From NCBI GenBank assembly GCA_030407085.1, contig CM059587.1, positions 42,196,501 to 42,260,500 on the forward strand: 64,000 nucleotides of DNA. The letters run 5' to 3'. The first letter of the stretch is position 1; each line of letters begins with the position of its first letter. Shown one piece after another: positions 28,801 to 43,800 of the stretch. The DNA is from Trichopria drosophilae (lineage: Eukaryota; Arthropoda; Insecta; Hymenoptera; Diapriidae). The notes under the pieces were generated by a model. It made no database searches and was not told the DNA's origin. It saw nothing but the letters and a program-made list of their open reading frames with translations. A program made the translations under genes and the position numbers.

Positions 28801-31800
28801 ATCAAAAAAAAATATGAAAACAAAAAACCAAAAAATATATAGACGTGCATAAAAATATATTTTATTTGTTTTCATATTTTTTTGCACGTCTTGTATTTTT
28901 TTGGCACGTCTTATATATTGTTTGCAAGTCTGATATATTTTTTTGAACGTCTTATATATTTTTTGCACGTCTTATATATTTTTTTGCACGTCTTCTATAT
29001 TTTTTTGCACGTCTATATATTTGTTGGTTTTATGGTTGTTTGTTTTTGTCATGGTTATTTTTTTTATATATTTCTTGCCATTTTCTTTCTTGTTTAGATA
29101 TATTATAATTGCATGCTAACATGTCATACTCGTATACCAGTCCGGTTCATGTAACTGTAAATCGGAAATGTATTAACTTTATAGTTATGAATATAATTTT
29201 TCTTTTACCTTTTTTCGTTAATAGTTGAGATTGTTTTGAGAATCCGAACGATTACGACGCAAGGTGTTTCAAATGTTTAGAAATTTTCAAGCTGTAGCAT
29301 CTAACGCAATTTGTAGGTACAAGCCGTTAACTATATTAATTGTTTTTTTTTAATTTATTCTGTTGGTTTTCTCTTTCCATTACGTTTTGTTTTCTTCATT
29401 TTTCTTAAATTTCGTTTATTTTTGTTTATTTATAGATTTTTCTTTTTCCTTTAATTTTGTTTAATTGTTTTTCGTCAAATGGTTATCCCTTTGTGCTGAT
29501 AATCAATTTTTGTCATATCCAAAATCAATACTTCAAACTTCTTTTTGTTTTTTTTTTGGGCTACATCATTAGGGTTCTTTGTTAATATTTGATTTTTATT
29601 TACTTTGTGTTATTTTTCCCTCCTTTTAGTTCCTCATTTATTTTTAAATTTGTTTGTTATTTATTTAGATAATCATCATATTTCTTTTGTGTGTGTTCAT
29701 TATGTTGGACAAATCTAGCTGTTTTATCTTATGATTAATATACCAACAGTTTCTTTCCAGGAATTCCGTCTTATTCTTAAGAAGTCTTACGCTAAGAAAA
29801 CAAATTCTTAAATTTCTATAATTTGCGTTGCATTATTGTAATATGGAAATGTCGGCAAAGCTATTTAAATAAAAATCTCAAGGGACATATTTGTCTCGAT
29901 TATTTTGCTTCGAACAAAATTTTTGTCATTCGCGAAATTTAACACTGAACTTAACAGATGGCGTCCGCCAATGTGGAGTCATCAATTTGAAAATTTTTCA
30001 AAGCAGAAGAAATGTGATACATTAAGACGAGCCCGTTGCAGGCGAAAAAATAAAAAATGGAGGGAACAAATTTTCAGAAGGCCCCTGAATTTGTTTGGTT
30101 GCATCTGATTCAGATGTAACATTAATGTCATTTTATTTGTTCAATTGAGTGCGCACTGAGCTCAGTAATCGCGATGTTAAAATCTGCACTGACTCTGTGC
30201 TATGATTCCATATCAACATCGTTAAATGAAGACAGACAAAGTGCAGATTTTAACATGGATTCTGTGGAGAAACAAAGAAATTCCGATGGAATGTAATAAG
30301 TGCGCACCAGTGGAAAAAGCTGTAATAATTCGGCCGAACTAACGGGAACACACAGCCAATTAGAACAAATATATCTCATGGAAACGAGTTTCAAACCTAG
30401 GAAAATAAAGTGGAATATAGCCTCGCTCATAATTATGTACTATAATTTCATATTAAAGATATCAATATATTTGTACATTTTACGTGCAAAAAAAGAAGTT
30501 TCAACATTTTTACGAGGTCATTTCACTTTTGATAAATTCTTCAATACCTACGTACGGAAATAAAGGAAATATTTGGTGCATATTAAGGAAACGGTAAACA
30601 TTCGATAGGAACGATCTTTGCTACAATTTAGCGATAAAAATGTAACGACCGATACGCGCCTTGCGAAGTTGGCGAATGCATTAATAACTCTTTTAGCCAG
30701 ACGTGCGACAAATGCATCCTCGTAAAACGCTAATGTAAGAGTAATAAAGTCTAGAGAGTGCGCCTCAAAATTGATTTCCCGCCAAGCCGTCTAGCTGCAG
30801 TAGTTGTTGGCTATAAAGGCAAGGGCTTCCCGCAATACGTCCAGATTCCTGTCACCTCAAAGATTACCCGTATCACAAGTGTCATCTACTTTCTGCTGAG
30901 CCAAACATTCCTAGGTGACTTTTTTACTATCAATATAATTCACTATCTTGAATTCACTTCAATTGTTAAAATATAACACAAAAAACATATTAAATTAACT
31001 AAATTCACATTAAGAATTGAATTATTCATTCACTTTATACACTCTACATAAACTAAACTCTGACATTAAAAAAATAGTTTATCAGCTACATAACAGTCAT
31101 AATTTTGAACGCAACTAAGTACACATCGGAGTGTCATTATTTTCAGTTATGTGAGTTATGTAAGGAATTGTTATGAAGTGCTGATTTTTGAGAACTCAAC
31201 GTGTACACGCGAATCGAACAGTTTATATGAATAAGTGGACTTGTAAGTGTATGTGTTGAAACAAGTTGCATGATTAATACAAGTCACGTGACGAGTATCA
31301 TCATTTACGTACGTACTCACGCTATGGACGTGAATGCGGATTTCACACATTTCCTTATTGTGTATTTAGCTTTTAACAATTCCCCAGTCGAATTCGATAT
31401 TTTCTATTGTGTACTTTTAGGTTGATTTGCAAGTGTTTGACGAAGAACGGACAGTGTTTACAGTGCATCGGCTATATTCGAGATTAAAATAATAACAAAA
31501 AGATACGATCGTATCTTAATCATATTCGTCGATAAGGTATGATATAATTTAGTGTACAAAAATATTATTCGTCAACTACGTAACAAACAATACAACGCGT
31601 CGTTTTCTATTGTTTAACATTTTTTAGGACGACACTCGGAAATAAATAAAATTCGTTATCTACAACAAAAAACCGATAACAGAAATCGTGAAAAACATAT
31701 AGAAATACAGAAATATTAGTAAAAAAGTTCAACAACGCCATATTAGAGTTTTCTAATGCAAAATTAAATGACCAGTAAATTATAAAATGCATTGTTTTAC

Positions 31801-34800
31801 ACTTGAGATATTTCACCCGAATTCATATTATTCATATTTAAAATATTGACAATAAATTGAATGAATTTTTTATTATTTTTGCCTACTACGTTTCTATGTT
31901 TTGTCTTAAGAGAGTACCAATTTGTTTTTTGTTTAATAATAACCTGCGAGCAATCGTACTAGTTATTAAATTTGAATTTAATAATCACTTGTTTAATAAA
32001 ATAAAATGTTCAATAATAGTTTTAAAATCAAGAAACTTAGTCGAAGAACTAAAAATGTGAACATATTTGATGTCAGTCGTATTTGGCATTACCTTCGATT
32101 AATTTTATTATTTTATTATATCAAATACGTTTTTTTAGTATAAAAATCTTCTTTTTTTAAAATACTTGCAACTTGAATGAAAATATAATTATATCATATT
32201 TGGAACTCGTCAGAATTAGAAAACATAATACATTAACCCGCACATAATTTACTAAAAAACAGACTTAATCTTTTTAGATACAAAATTTGTTCTTGAAAAT
32301 TATTGACAATGTAATATTTTTAATATATTTGTGGTGATTTAGGCAATGTGCACTCGTCAAATGTATTTATAATATACTGACAAAACTTATATGTTAATTA
32401 TAGATCGGGTTTACACGTATTATAGATAGTTTTATGCTTGTGCCAAATATTGATGCATAAAAAGAGCTCTGAGCGTTGTTTTATTAAATTCTACGCATTT
32501 TAGTCCGATATATCCAAATAATTATTTCATATTTGAAATAATACTGCAATAGATACATTATCTCCATTTTATTATTAATTCCTGATGCCTTTCTTAAAAG
32601 AATACATATTGACAAACAATTAAAAGTAAGATAACAAAATATTTCGCTTAGGGAGACTATAAGCGAATTCTCGCCGGTGCAGAATATGATTCGGGTTTCG
32701 CACGTGCCACGTGTAGAAAAAAATGTTATCTTAAATGTATAGGTCTCATATTTCGTGTGGAACTGATTATTAATCATGGCATTTTTTGTAAGCGACACTT
32801 ATCTGAAAAGCATTGAAGAAAAGTGCATATTCGCGATCTTACTTTGGTTAGATATTATGTATATACATTGAAAAAATGTGTTATTTAAAATTATTTTAAT
32901 ATATGGGCAATAAGAAAGTTTTCAAAAACATTAGGTCCTAAAATTATGAGAAGCTTAAAACTAAAAGAAAATTGGGGATTATGTGTAGTTTTTTTAAAAT
33001 TCAGTTGTTATACTTCTTGTAATATTAAGCATAAAAATGGAGGCAATACAAAATTTACATGAATTCATATACATATAGAAATATTAGTAATTAGTATATT
33101 ACACTATATTACCAATAAATTGTGATCCTCTAATTCTAAAGAAAGGATGCAAATTGTCAAATAAATACTCCACATCAGCATCATGTATGTCCATCACATG
33201 GAATATGAATTATATGCCATAATCGAAAATTTTCCGTGAAGTAGTCTGACATATGACAGGAACAATCTCATTTCTTTAACGTAAAAGTCGTGGTAATTAC
33301 TTCTAATGACGACTAAACATCATCAATTTTAGAAGATCATGTGTTCAGTCCTCTTTATCATATTCCCATCAAGCCTCAACTCTGCTCCTAATTTAAATTA
33401 TCTAAATATTACATAAATGACTATTCGCAACGATTGTATTTGCTACTAATGAATAAGTCATATTGACAACAGACTGCTTGACCTAAAGAATGAGTAAAAA
33501 TTAATTTCTTGATTTTTTAATACGTGTAATTTTTTTGTACTGTCGATATTTTTAAATAGTCACGTGAAATAATAAAACATAAAATGTTCTCTATATTGCT
33601 CCCTAAAAGAAATTGCGTTGTTAAACATAATTGTTCATATCATGTTTCTATGAAAAATTAACTCATAATCTCAGTAAAGCATTCTTTGGCAATTTTAATA
33701 AGGTAGATATTAACCTTAATTTTTCCGCATTATATGCAGGACCTGGGAGGAAAACTCTATGTAGACATATCCGTATAAATTCCTGCCAGAATCTGGAAAT
33801 ATACCAACATTTTATCGAATCATACGAGTCAACATAGACTACATGGATCATTTCGATATTGGTATATCTACAGTTCGAAATCGTAAATTTAGAAATTTAA
33901 ACACATTATTCCTGAAAATGTAGTTTAAATTTTATAAATTTTAAAAATGTAACAAAAATTGATGTGGCCCTATACAAGGATTCAATCTTGGCACAGCGTC
34001 CCCAAACCGAGGCGAAATCTGTGCAGATTTTCCTACCGGGATCCCAGAAAAAGTTTCTAAAAAACTATCTAGGGCCTGGGTTATGTCTAGACTAAATTTC
34101 TATCAGGGAATATATATTATTATTTTGTTTACTTTTATGTTTACAGCATTTTATGTATAAATTCCATTGTCAACAACCGCCATGCACTAAAAATAATTTC
34201 ATAATTGTAAACACTAATATTTACGTTTTCGTAAAAACATAATTTCATCTGACAGAGAAAATCGATATTCTATCACTGGTATAGTAAAAGTCGTTAATAA
34301 CTATTATTACTATCCACTGATTTGGTAGTAAAGACGATATTTACTTTCTGACAATTACAAAAAAAAATCTGATTAGAAGTTGGAAATCCCCAAAATACAA
34401 TTGGTTGTAGCAATGGACCTCTTAAAGACCACGAGACTAATCGTCTAGACTATATGAAGATACTTGCTACGCATTTCAACATGTATGTTTACTGATGAAG
34501 CAGTAGTGTCGTAGCAATCGAACAATAAGGAATATATTACAATTTTAGAAAATGATGAAAGCTATATCCAGACAAAATACGCAGCAGCGATTTGATCAAA
34601 AATCAAAATTTGCTGGAAACGTCGAATAATAATAAATTGAATCTAACGTAATGAATTAATATAACCGATTTAATTGAACTAGCCAGTGTAATTTATTATT
34701 ATTAATTATTCTTAAATCACCAATTAAATATAATGGTCCGAAATTGTAGTAAGTTATTCATTATTAACATTAAACACGGGGTAATTTTTATTCTTTAGAA

Positions 34801-37800
34801 TTACAGTTTCTGTTATATAAATATATTCTGAAATCTGGTTATATTCATTGTTAAGTTAGAAAATGTATTAATATTGTAGAGTAGAATGTTAGTATTGGAA
34901 TGATATATAATTACATTTGTTTGATAAGATTGGAGATCATATCGGTCGCAAACGCAAAAATAACAGAATAGGTACTAATAATCATAACAATCATGTAACA
35001 CTTAAAAAACTGTTTTATATAAATGTTACATAACTATTAATCTTGGTGTTTTCTGGGTTGTTTCCACTTCTGACCTTTTTGTTCTTTAAGTAAAACATTC
35101 AGATAGACGAGGATGAGGATAAAAGTGATGCACCGTTAGTAATGTAAATTCCACGCTGCAACCGGTAGAAAACGTCGTACAATTTCGATTATACACGCGA
35201 TTGGCAATGTCATATATGTAAATACCTGTTCGTATGATAAAACTTCCTAAGATTTGTCTTCTTTAAAAACTTCAATTCAGTTCAATCTCGCAATGTATTT
35301 TGAGTGAGGGTAATTAACAGGAGTAATTCCTAATTTCCCAACGAATTCAACTATGTCAACACACTTGATACACGCGAATTCATCAAGATGTTGACGATAG
35401 AATTTTGTATAATAAAATAAAAATCCATTGCTTATATCTTTCAACGGATCGACCGAACTTAAATGCGATATTTAATCAGTAGTCTTAGTATTTGATTCAC
35501 TTCGGGTCAAGCGAAAATTACAAATTACTGTAACTTTTGAATAAAGAAATCCATGTACATATAAAAATTGGTATTTCAAGTCGGAGGATTGAAGAAGCTA
35601 CATAATTTTTTTAGATTTTGTAAATCAATTATACTGGTTTAGAAAACAGCAGACCCAGGGTGTGGATACTGGTGTCGAAAAACGCCGAAAAATGTTTGAT
35701 ATTATATCTATACTTATGCACAAAACTCGTCGAATATGTGAAATTCACAGCCCACAACGTATTGAATAATTAGTATAAAATGAGATTTTTTTTTATTCGA
35801 ATGTAAATTTCATACTGATTCTTGTATTCTCGCTCAATTTGAAACAGTGAAAATTCATTGATTTTCAGTGAATAGTCAGTGATTGCCTTAGTGGGAAAGA
35901 AGACACTAATAGATATATTGAAATTTCACTGTTATCTAATCAGTGGAATTAAGTTCCTTTATGAGATGATAAAATTGAGTCACTGCTCGAATCAGTGAAT
36001 ATAATGAAATTCACTGATCCAGCAGAGAGTATTCGTTCACTGATTCAAACAGTGAGATTTTCAGTGTTTCGAATTGAGAGAGTAGGCCTGTGGCATCTTC
36101 GATGGGTTATCTGCATAACCTGATATGCCATATAATTTTCTCAGCAAATGTTTTTTCAAGATAATGTCATTAAAAATCATTTAAAAAAGAGCCTGGATAC
36201 AATAGTAGATTGTGCAACTAGGGAGCAAAATAGGTGTTTGCCGATGAGTGTGAGTTTGACGCCCGAGCGAAGCGAGGACGGCATTTCGCACGAGTCTACA
36301 AATACCTATTCTCCCTTGTTGCACATACTATTTTCTCATACGAGGGCGTATTTAAGAATATAGAAATATGAAACTCACATTCTTGATGTTACAAAATTAC
36401 TATAATATTTCATTTTACAAGAGAATAATTTTTTTTTCCTAATGTAAGAAAAGAACTAGTGTAAAAATAATAAACATTTGGACAAAGCGGACCCCTATTT
36501 TGATAGAAAAATATTTATCGTTTAATAATCATAAATTGCATCATACACCATAAAAAAGAAACGAAATAAATTCCTAGAAAAAGTAGTATAAAGAATTCCA
36601 TATCAGTTGACCTATGAAAATACTTATTATTTTGAAGTTCCATTTTCAAATGGAATTTTGTGAAGATTATATTCTTAAAGTACAACAAAGATGGTCTCAT
36701 TTTTTAATGAATTGGGAAAACACAATTATTTTTGCCTGAAAACACAGATCAGTCACAAATTAAAAATGCCACGGTTTTTTCTGACTGTTTTGTATAAAAG
36801 CCGCCATATTAAATTTCTAACTGGCCATATCGTAATTCTGACTGCCGAATTTTAAAGATCAACATCTAAAACGAGCACATTGTAGGCTGTCAAGATTTGG
36901 ATCTTTTTATAAACGTTGCAAGTTTTGCATAAACGTGGGTGCTTTGAGTGCTAATGTGTTAAATTTTGGTTATCTATTTTTTATTAAAAAGTTACAACAA
37001 TTTGTCATTGATAGTAAAGAATAAAACAATGGGAAACAATCCGAAATGGTATTTAAATCGAATCTATCGTGCTAAGTTTAATGGTGATTATTTATTTTTT
37101 TTTACTGAAGCATTAAGCTTTATTGCATTTTACAGATATTGAAAGTGAAAATTTGAAAATTACGGAATGAAAAAACATGCTAAGGTTAAGGGAAAAATAC
37201 CTCTAATACGGAAAATTTTTAATTAAAACGTTTTTATTATATACGTCGAAAGAATATCATTACTTTTTATATCCTTAGATGAAAAAAATGTAAACGCATT
37301 CTTGAAATGCGAATATCGGTGATAGACGGAAATACATTACATGCACGCTTTGTATATTTACAGTATTTTCTTTTACGATGTAAAATTAACGAGGCTGACT
37401 ATATAATTTTAATTATAGTGTACACTATAAGTTGTGTATCTACATTTCCCCTGTAGGTTTGGAATATATTTCGAAAACATTCCCTAGTAGAAATTCAGTC
37501 CAGAGTTTGGCTAGTTTCTGTCTAGTTTCGTTATTTCGATCGATATAATAGGCCATGTTAAAGATGACGGGGAACTAGGATCAGTCCAACTAGGGAGATG
37601 TATATCATTAATTAATTAATTAATTAGTGTAAAAAGTTGGGCTTGCTTAGTGGTAATTTTCCGGTGTTAGAATTTAGTAGCGAGAATGTAGTACGTTTAA
37701 AAAAAACAGGCAAATTATGAGAATAATGTCGATTATATAATATAATAGTGTAATTTTTCAAATACACTATTGTTACAAAATTAACACTCTTCACTAATAG

Positions 37801-40800
37801 CCGTTTCAGTAAACACCGGAACTAATATTTTACAGATATATTAATATATGGGACGTTCCGCGTCAACTGAAACAACGCTCCGAACAAAATTGTTCTTAAC
37901 CGATTTTGATGTATGAGTGCTCAAAATGTTCGTGTTGAAAAGTTCTTTCGAATGGTGTCTGGCATATATGTGACATTCAAAATGGCGTTCAGCTATGGCG
38001 GTCTAAAGAGCCAAAATAGAGAATGCGTTTCAAATATGAGCGAACAAAAATGTTAAAGGTCACTCGATTTTAGTGAAAATCAAAATGCGGATGTTTTTGG
38101 ATTCGCTGATTACGAATATGAACTCAGAATTGTGAAATTCAAAATGGCGGATCCAATATGGCGGACGGTTTTTTGAAAATGAAACGAAATCTATTTGAAA
38201 CGCGTTACTCGGAGGGTTTTTGAGGTCGCTGATTACGAATCTGAAGTCAGATTTTCAAAATTCAAAATGGTGGATCCAATATGGCGGACGGTTTTTTGAA
38301 AATGAAACGAAATGTATTTGATTTTTAAAAGCTGACTTCAAATTTTGAAAATTTGTAAACGATTACTTTCAGAGTAATCAGCGACCTCAAAAACCCCCGA
38401 GTAACACGTTTCAAATAGATTTCGTTTCATTTTCAAAAAACCGTCCGCCATTTTTAATTTCACAATTCTGAGTTTATATTTGTTATCAGCGACTCCAAAA
38501 ACCCTCGAATATCCATTTTCAGACAAATTCAACGATCTTTAGTTTTTGTGTCCGCCATGTTAGTTCCGCCATTTTGAATTTCACAATTCTGAGTTCATAT
38601 TCGTAATCAGCGAATCCAAAAACATCCGCATTTTGATTTTCACTAAAATCGAGTGACCTTTAACATTTTTGTTCGCTCATATTTGAAACGCATTCTCTAT
38701 TTTGGCTCTTTAGACCGCCATAGCTGAACGCCATTTTGAATGTCACATATATGCCAGACACCATTCGAAAGAACTTTTCAACACGAACATTTTGAGCCCT
38801 CATACATCAAAATCGGTTAAGAACAATTTTGTTCGGAGCGTTGTTTCAGTTGACGCGGAACGTCCCATATATAAACGATTCATGATTGAAATTATTTTTA
38901 CACTTTATCCAATTTAGATATTAACTCTATCGCGTTCCATTGTGCCACTCATAACCCAATTGCTTGATATAACTGATAATACTTTATTTATAGTTTTAAT
39001 CCAACCGAATAAAGAATACATCAGCGAATATACCGGAAATTTATTTAAATAAAATAATACATTTGTAACCTGTTCTGTTATTTGAATCTTGAACGAAAAC
39101 TACTTCCTCTTAATTTGTCAATTATATGATCTGAATAAAAAAGTTTACTTGTATGATAAGAAAATAGTTAAAACAGGTTATGTGGCTCCAGGTTTTTAAA
39201 TTGTAATGTGTATTCGCTTGTATTGATTTTAATTTTATGTTAAACTGATAAATGACGATTCATTTTGTGAGTATTCAAATAATGCACAATCTTAAATAAA
39301 AAGATGCCTACAATGAGAATAAATATCACTCAGAAATAAACTCTTCATAGACGTTGAATATTCTTAAATGATGTGGTTATGGAAAGGAAACGGAGCAAAA
39401 ATCCCGGACTGAAATGAAAGAATTGGACAGGAAGAAAAATGATTTAAACGGTAAAAATGTAGGAAATTACATTTATCCACTACGAAAATATCTGGTGGTT
39501 ACAGCATTAAATTTTCATGCTGACAATTGACTGCTGCAGGCGCACAAGCTTGAATATGGTTTGATTTTACTTCAGAAAGATTCATTTTGCTGAGTGTATC
39601 CAGTACTACGCTATTTTAGATGCATTTTCCATTATAAATCAATTGAAACGCATTCCCCTGTAGGAACTTAACTCGATATTATGTTTGCCTTGTCAGACTG
39701 CTGGCCTACTAACTAGTAATTTCAATTCCCTTGTTTGATTCCTCGTCAGTCCTTTATTATCGTCCTTTCGATTGTACTAAACTCAATATTAGGTTTATAA
39801 CTATGCAAGAAAATATTTACTGTTGGAAATTCCACTACCATATATACATATATATAGTTTATTAGCTCAGAAAATTTTACTTTATTTAATTCTAGTATTA
39901 TTTAAATTTACAAATAATTTTGTAGCGTTTAATTGCAAATAAACGACTAAATTTATTTTTGCGATTAGTATGTATTATATTCATGAAATTAACCCATAAA
40001 ATAATTCTAGGCAACCTGTAGAGTAATGTGTTTATCCTGGATTGCGTTAGGCTAAGAATTACCATTTTGAAAAAAAAACTTTCTGCATCAGAATCTGACA
40101 TCGGTAAAAAACATGGTAGAACTGAATTAAAAATGTCAATATTAATAACAAACATTTATCGCAGCTGAACATTAGATGAGGAGATTCTCATTATGTGTTA
40201 TGGAATTAAGGCAGCTCTATTGTTGGATCTCCGTCAATTCGAAACTAGATATATATACAATGAGATTCAGTGCATGCAATTAACTTAGGAAAATTACTAA
40301 AATTTGCATAAAACCTTTTATATAAAAATAGTAAAGCTTCTCTGCTTCTGCAAAAAAAATCTGGCATAAAGCTGATAAAAATGCAAAAATGGACAAAGAA
40401 ACGCAACATCATAATAACTGTATAATTCACAACTGTGGAGAAAATATTGGAACGAAGCCGAGGAATTTTTAGAGAATAAAGGCCTGTAATTGCATGCAAC
40501 TCCGATGCAGGTGTACATCAAGTTTCTAAGCGAAAAAATTAAACATGAAAAAATTTACATTCCAAAAGAAGGAAGAGCAAAGGGTAATTGAAGGGTGAAA
40601 AATAACGAACCTCGCCATTCGTCGCAAGAGGTTCGTTGCCCTCGTCGTCCTCCTCGATCTCCAGATTCGCTGGCTTCTCTCCAGCGCAAGGGCAGTCTAA
40701 CGAGGGCGATTTACTAATTATTCTCTCCTTCCTTCTCGTAAAATCGACAATTAATTAAATCAACCATTCGCCCGTCGAGTACGATGCGTTTCAAAAATCA

Positions 40801-43800
40801 TTCAAAGGACATATTTCATTTCTTAAAAATTACACAACGTCTTCTCAGAATTATCTCGCCTTATAATAGATTCGTGGAAGAATCACCTACTTTGAGCACT
40901 TGTTGCGTAATGCTCCATTATGACATAAATCAAACTTTCTTCTAAAAATGTGTATTCATTCCTGATAAAATCTCATGTCCAAGTTTTCCCGATGAAGCAA
41001 TCATCCGTAAACGATTGTTGACCTCAATTGCATTTTTCGAATCAAGAGCGCAAAATGATATTTTGATTTCCATTGTTGATTGTCTCTCCCAAGGGCTGGC
41101 AAGCCTAGGGTGGCACTCGAGCATACATAATGTTGCACCCATGACAACAGTATTCTTTGATGCAGTAGGCATAAAGTGTTGTTTTTAGGCAAAACGTGAG
41201 ACCTGAACGCGTTTTACGCCCACGTCATCGAAATATAATATTTGCATCCCAGGCCTAGATTTTACGCCATTGATACAAAAATAACTATTTTGTCACATAA
41301 GGCATAAAACATCATGGGGCACTTCGTTCTCCAGTCACAAAATACGCTGCCAAACATTCATATATGAAATGCAACATTTTGTTTTATACCGAGACAATGA
41401 AGCAAAATCGTATTTTTATCTAGCGTTTAACTACCGTTTACAAGAAAAATTATGTATAGTATATCAATGTTTGCAGAAATGGTGAGCTCACGCCGTTATA
41501 ACTTTTATGTATCAAATATTTTCTTCCTACTTCCTTTCAGCTGCATTACATTATTTACATAACGTAACAAACATGAAAACACCTCATATATGTATACTAA
41601 CCTTCCGGCAGTTTTGTTACTAATTTTAAGTTTCCGTTAAGACACTTATAGCGTGCATACATATGTAGACAAAGCATTTGAAAAATAATGTAAATGCATA
41701 ACGCTTAAACATATTACAGTGCTGTGTGATGTATAAAGTACGACTAAATTATCAAATTCCAGTCACACTACTATTCATTTAGACAGCACGGCGCCATCTA
41801 TGAGAAATACTGAGATATTGGTATAGGATTACTTTCCCATAATGATGAATCTAATCGTTACTCGTAACGTTTTTTCTCGAAGCACAAATTATTTTAGAAT
41901 GCTCTTTTGTATATATTGTTCCGTACACTTTAGGTATACATCGACTCACTAATAGTTTCATATGTAGTGTTTTCATACGTTTAGTTCTTGGAGAAATTTT
42001 TGGATATTTCCTGACCAAAATATGTCCATGGTGTAATGGATCTCTTTCAAAACCGTTATAACGTTTTGTAAATAAAGATTTTAATCCTTTTAATTCTGCT
42101 ACAACCGTCCCTGCCCTAAGTTATGCCGCCCACCCAAGGTTATACATTTGGCCTGTCCAAAGATATACCACTCTCTTCCTCTCTTTCCCCATCACATTGT
42201 TTCGGTGAGTCACACTCGCTTCGCGACTCGCACACAGAAACACTCATTGCACGGATATAATCAGAGTCACGGAAGTAGGGATAGAGAGGGGCTATAACTT
42301 TGGAGAATCTTCCGCCATTTTGAAAAACCGACCGTATAACTTAGGACTTGCGTACTATGTATGTCAGTTATTTTATGACATGACATGAAATAACTAAGAC
42401 ATATGTGTCACTTTCAATATAGCGGATATTTTAAGGCTCTGTTGCTCCCAATGCGTGTTACACTTGACATATCACTGTTACTTTGACATGAATATTTGTT
42501 ATATAACAATTTCAAATCAATATTCGGCTATAATACAATAAACCATTTTTTATTTTATTCACATTTTAGAATTTTATGTTCTATTAGAGTTTTAATGCAC
42601 AAATTCTATTCTAATTTCGGTGTACAATATTAAGATGTAGTAAATCTTCGTGCGGACTCAAACTTTGATTTCCTCAAAGAGACATTGTGTTTTACTTATT
42701 AATATTATTTATTACATTAATAACTATTGTTTGATTTATATCACATTTAAACCCTGTCATTGAATACACATTTTTCGTGTACTTACATTTTGTTTCCATA
42801 TATTTTTCACAAATTTTCATAGACTATATTTGATTATAAATATGAAATAAATAGTTTGAAATGAACTGCTACGTGGTATTTATTCTATACCTAGAAATTA
42901 TGTATAGAACGCATCGTACTCTTCATGAACGGGCTTCTAAAGACTACTTAAGTTGCATGGAAATCCCTCACTCAGAATTATGTCAATTTTATCGGCATTA
43001 ATGGATTATCGATTATATAAAAATACTTCCTCAAGTTTTATGGCATACGAAACTCAAGGAAATATGGCATTTAAGAAACGGAATTAACAACAAATGTTTA
43101 TGCAAACAAAACAAAGAATATAGTAGGAGGAGCATAGTATGTAAGTTATTCAAGGTACAATTTTAATCTGGTTATTTTAAATATTCCTCTTGGGTTTTAT
43201 AGGCCTTATCTTAATACTGATATGAATTTAAAAAATGCATATTCTCTTTGATTCTGAAGTTCCATTAATAATAAGCTTTGTATATCCAGTTATGTTCACA
43301 AATTGCGAAATAGTTTTGATTATATTTGATCTTGAACAATTCATCCAAAACAGCATCTCGTTCAGTTATAATATTGTGAAGATTAATTGACGACATTCAG
43401 TTTTTTTAATGTTAATTTATGCCTCCTGAAATAATCATGCTAAAGCGTCTTTCCGGATCGAATTTCGAAAAAGAAACAGTACCTGATATCTCTGTATAAC
43501 ATATTTTGATTACTTATTTAGTGTTTATTTATATCACTATAATAATTTCTTAAATAAAATAGTATATTTTATTCCACCTTTATGTTCATACACTAGATAA
43601 AGCTTCTTAAGTTGTTAAGATTAAGGTTAAGGAATAACTTGATTAATTTCAATAATGCTGATAATATATTGCAATGAAAGAAGGATTTCCTTTTGCAGAT
43701 GAATACACGTCTTTTTTACTTTATAATATTCCGCACAATTGAAAATAATTAAATGCATTTTATATATCATTATTAATTTGAGAAATATGTGCTCTTTTAG

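Noticed and set aside
28882..29097. Plus-strand ORF rich in Phe and Tyr
   Set aside because: It is read through a tandem repeat of a 20-bp AT-rich unit; the protein pattern is a by-product.
33980..34000. B-box-like GGATTCAATC as a tRNA or SINE signal
   Set aside because: No A box at the right distance and no cloverleaf could be drawn. No tRNA gene was found elsewhere in the window.
40697..40727. Alternative acceptors for exon 3 up to 31 bases upstream
   Set aside because: They fit only if exon 2 used a different donor (GAT|GTATAA) or no available donor. The CGTTAG|AC site joins in phase with AATG|GTGATG and gives the expected NDCPCAG stalk.
40942..41192. Minus-strand ORFs just upstream of exon 3
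   Set aside because: Considered as an alternative first exon, but there is no membrane anchor, no suitable donor in phase and no similarity to the tail encoded by exons 1 and 2.
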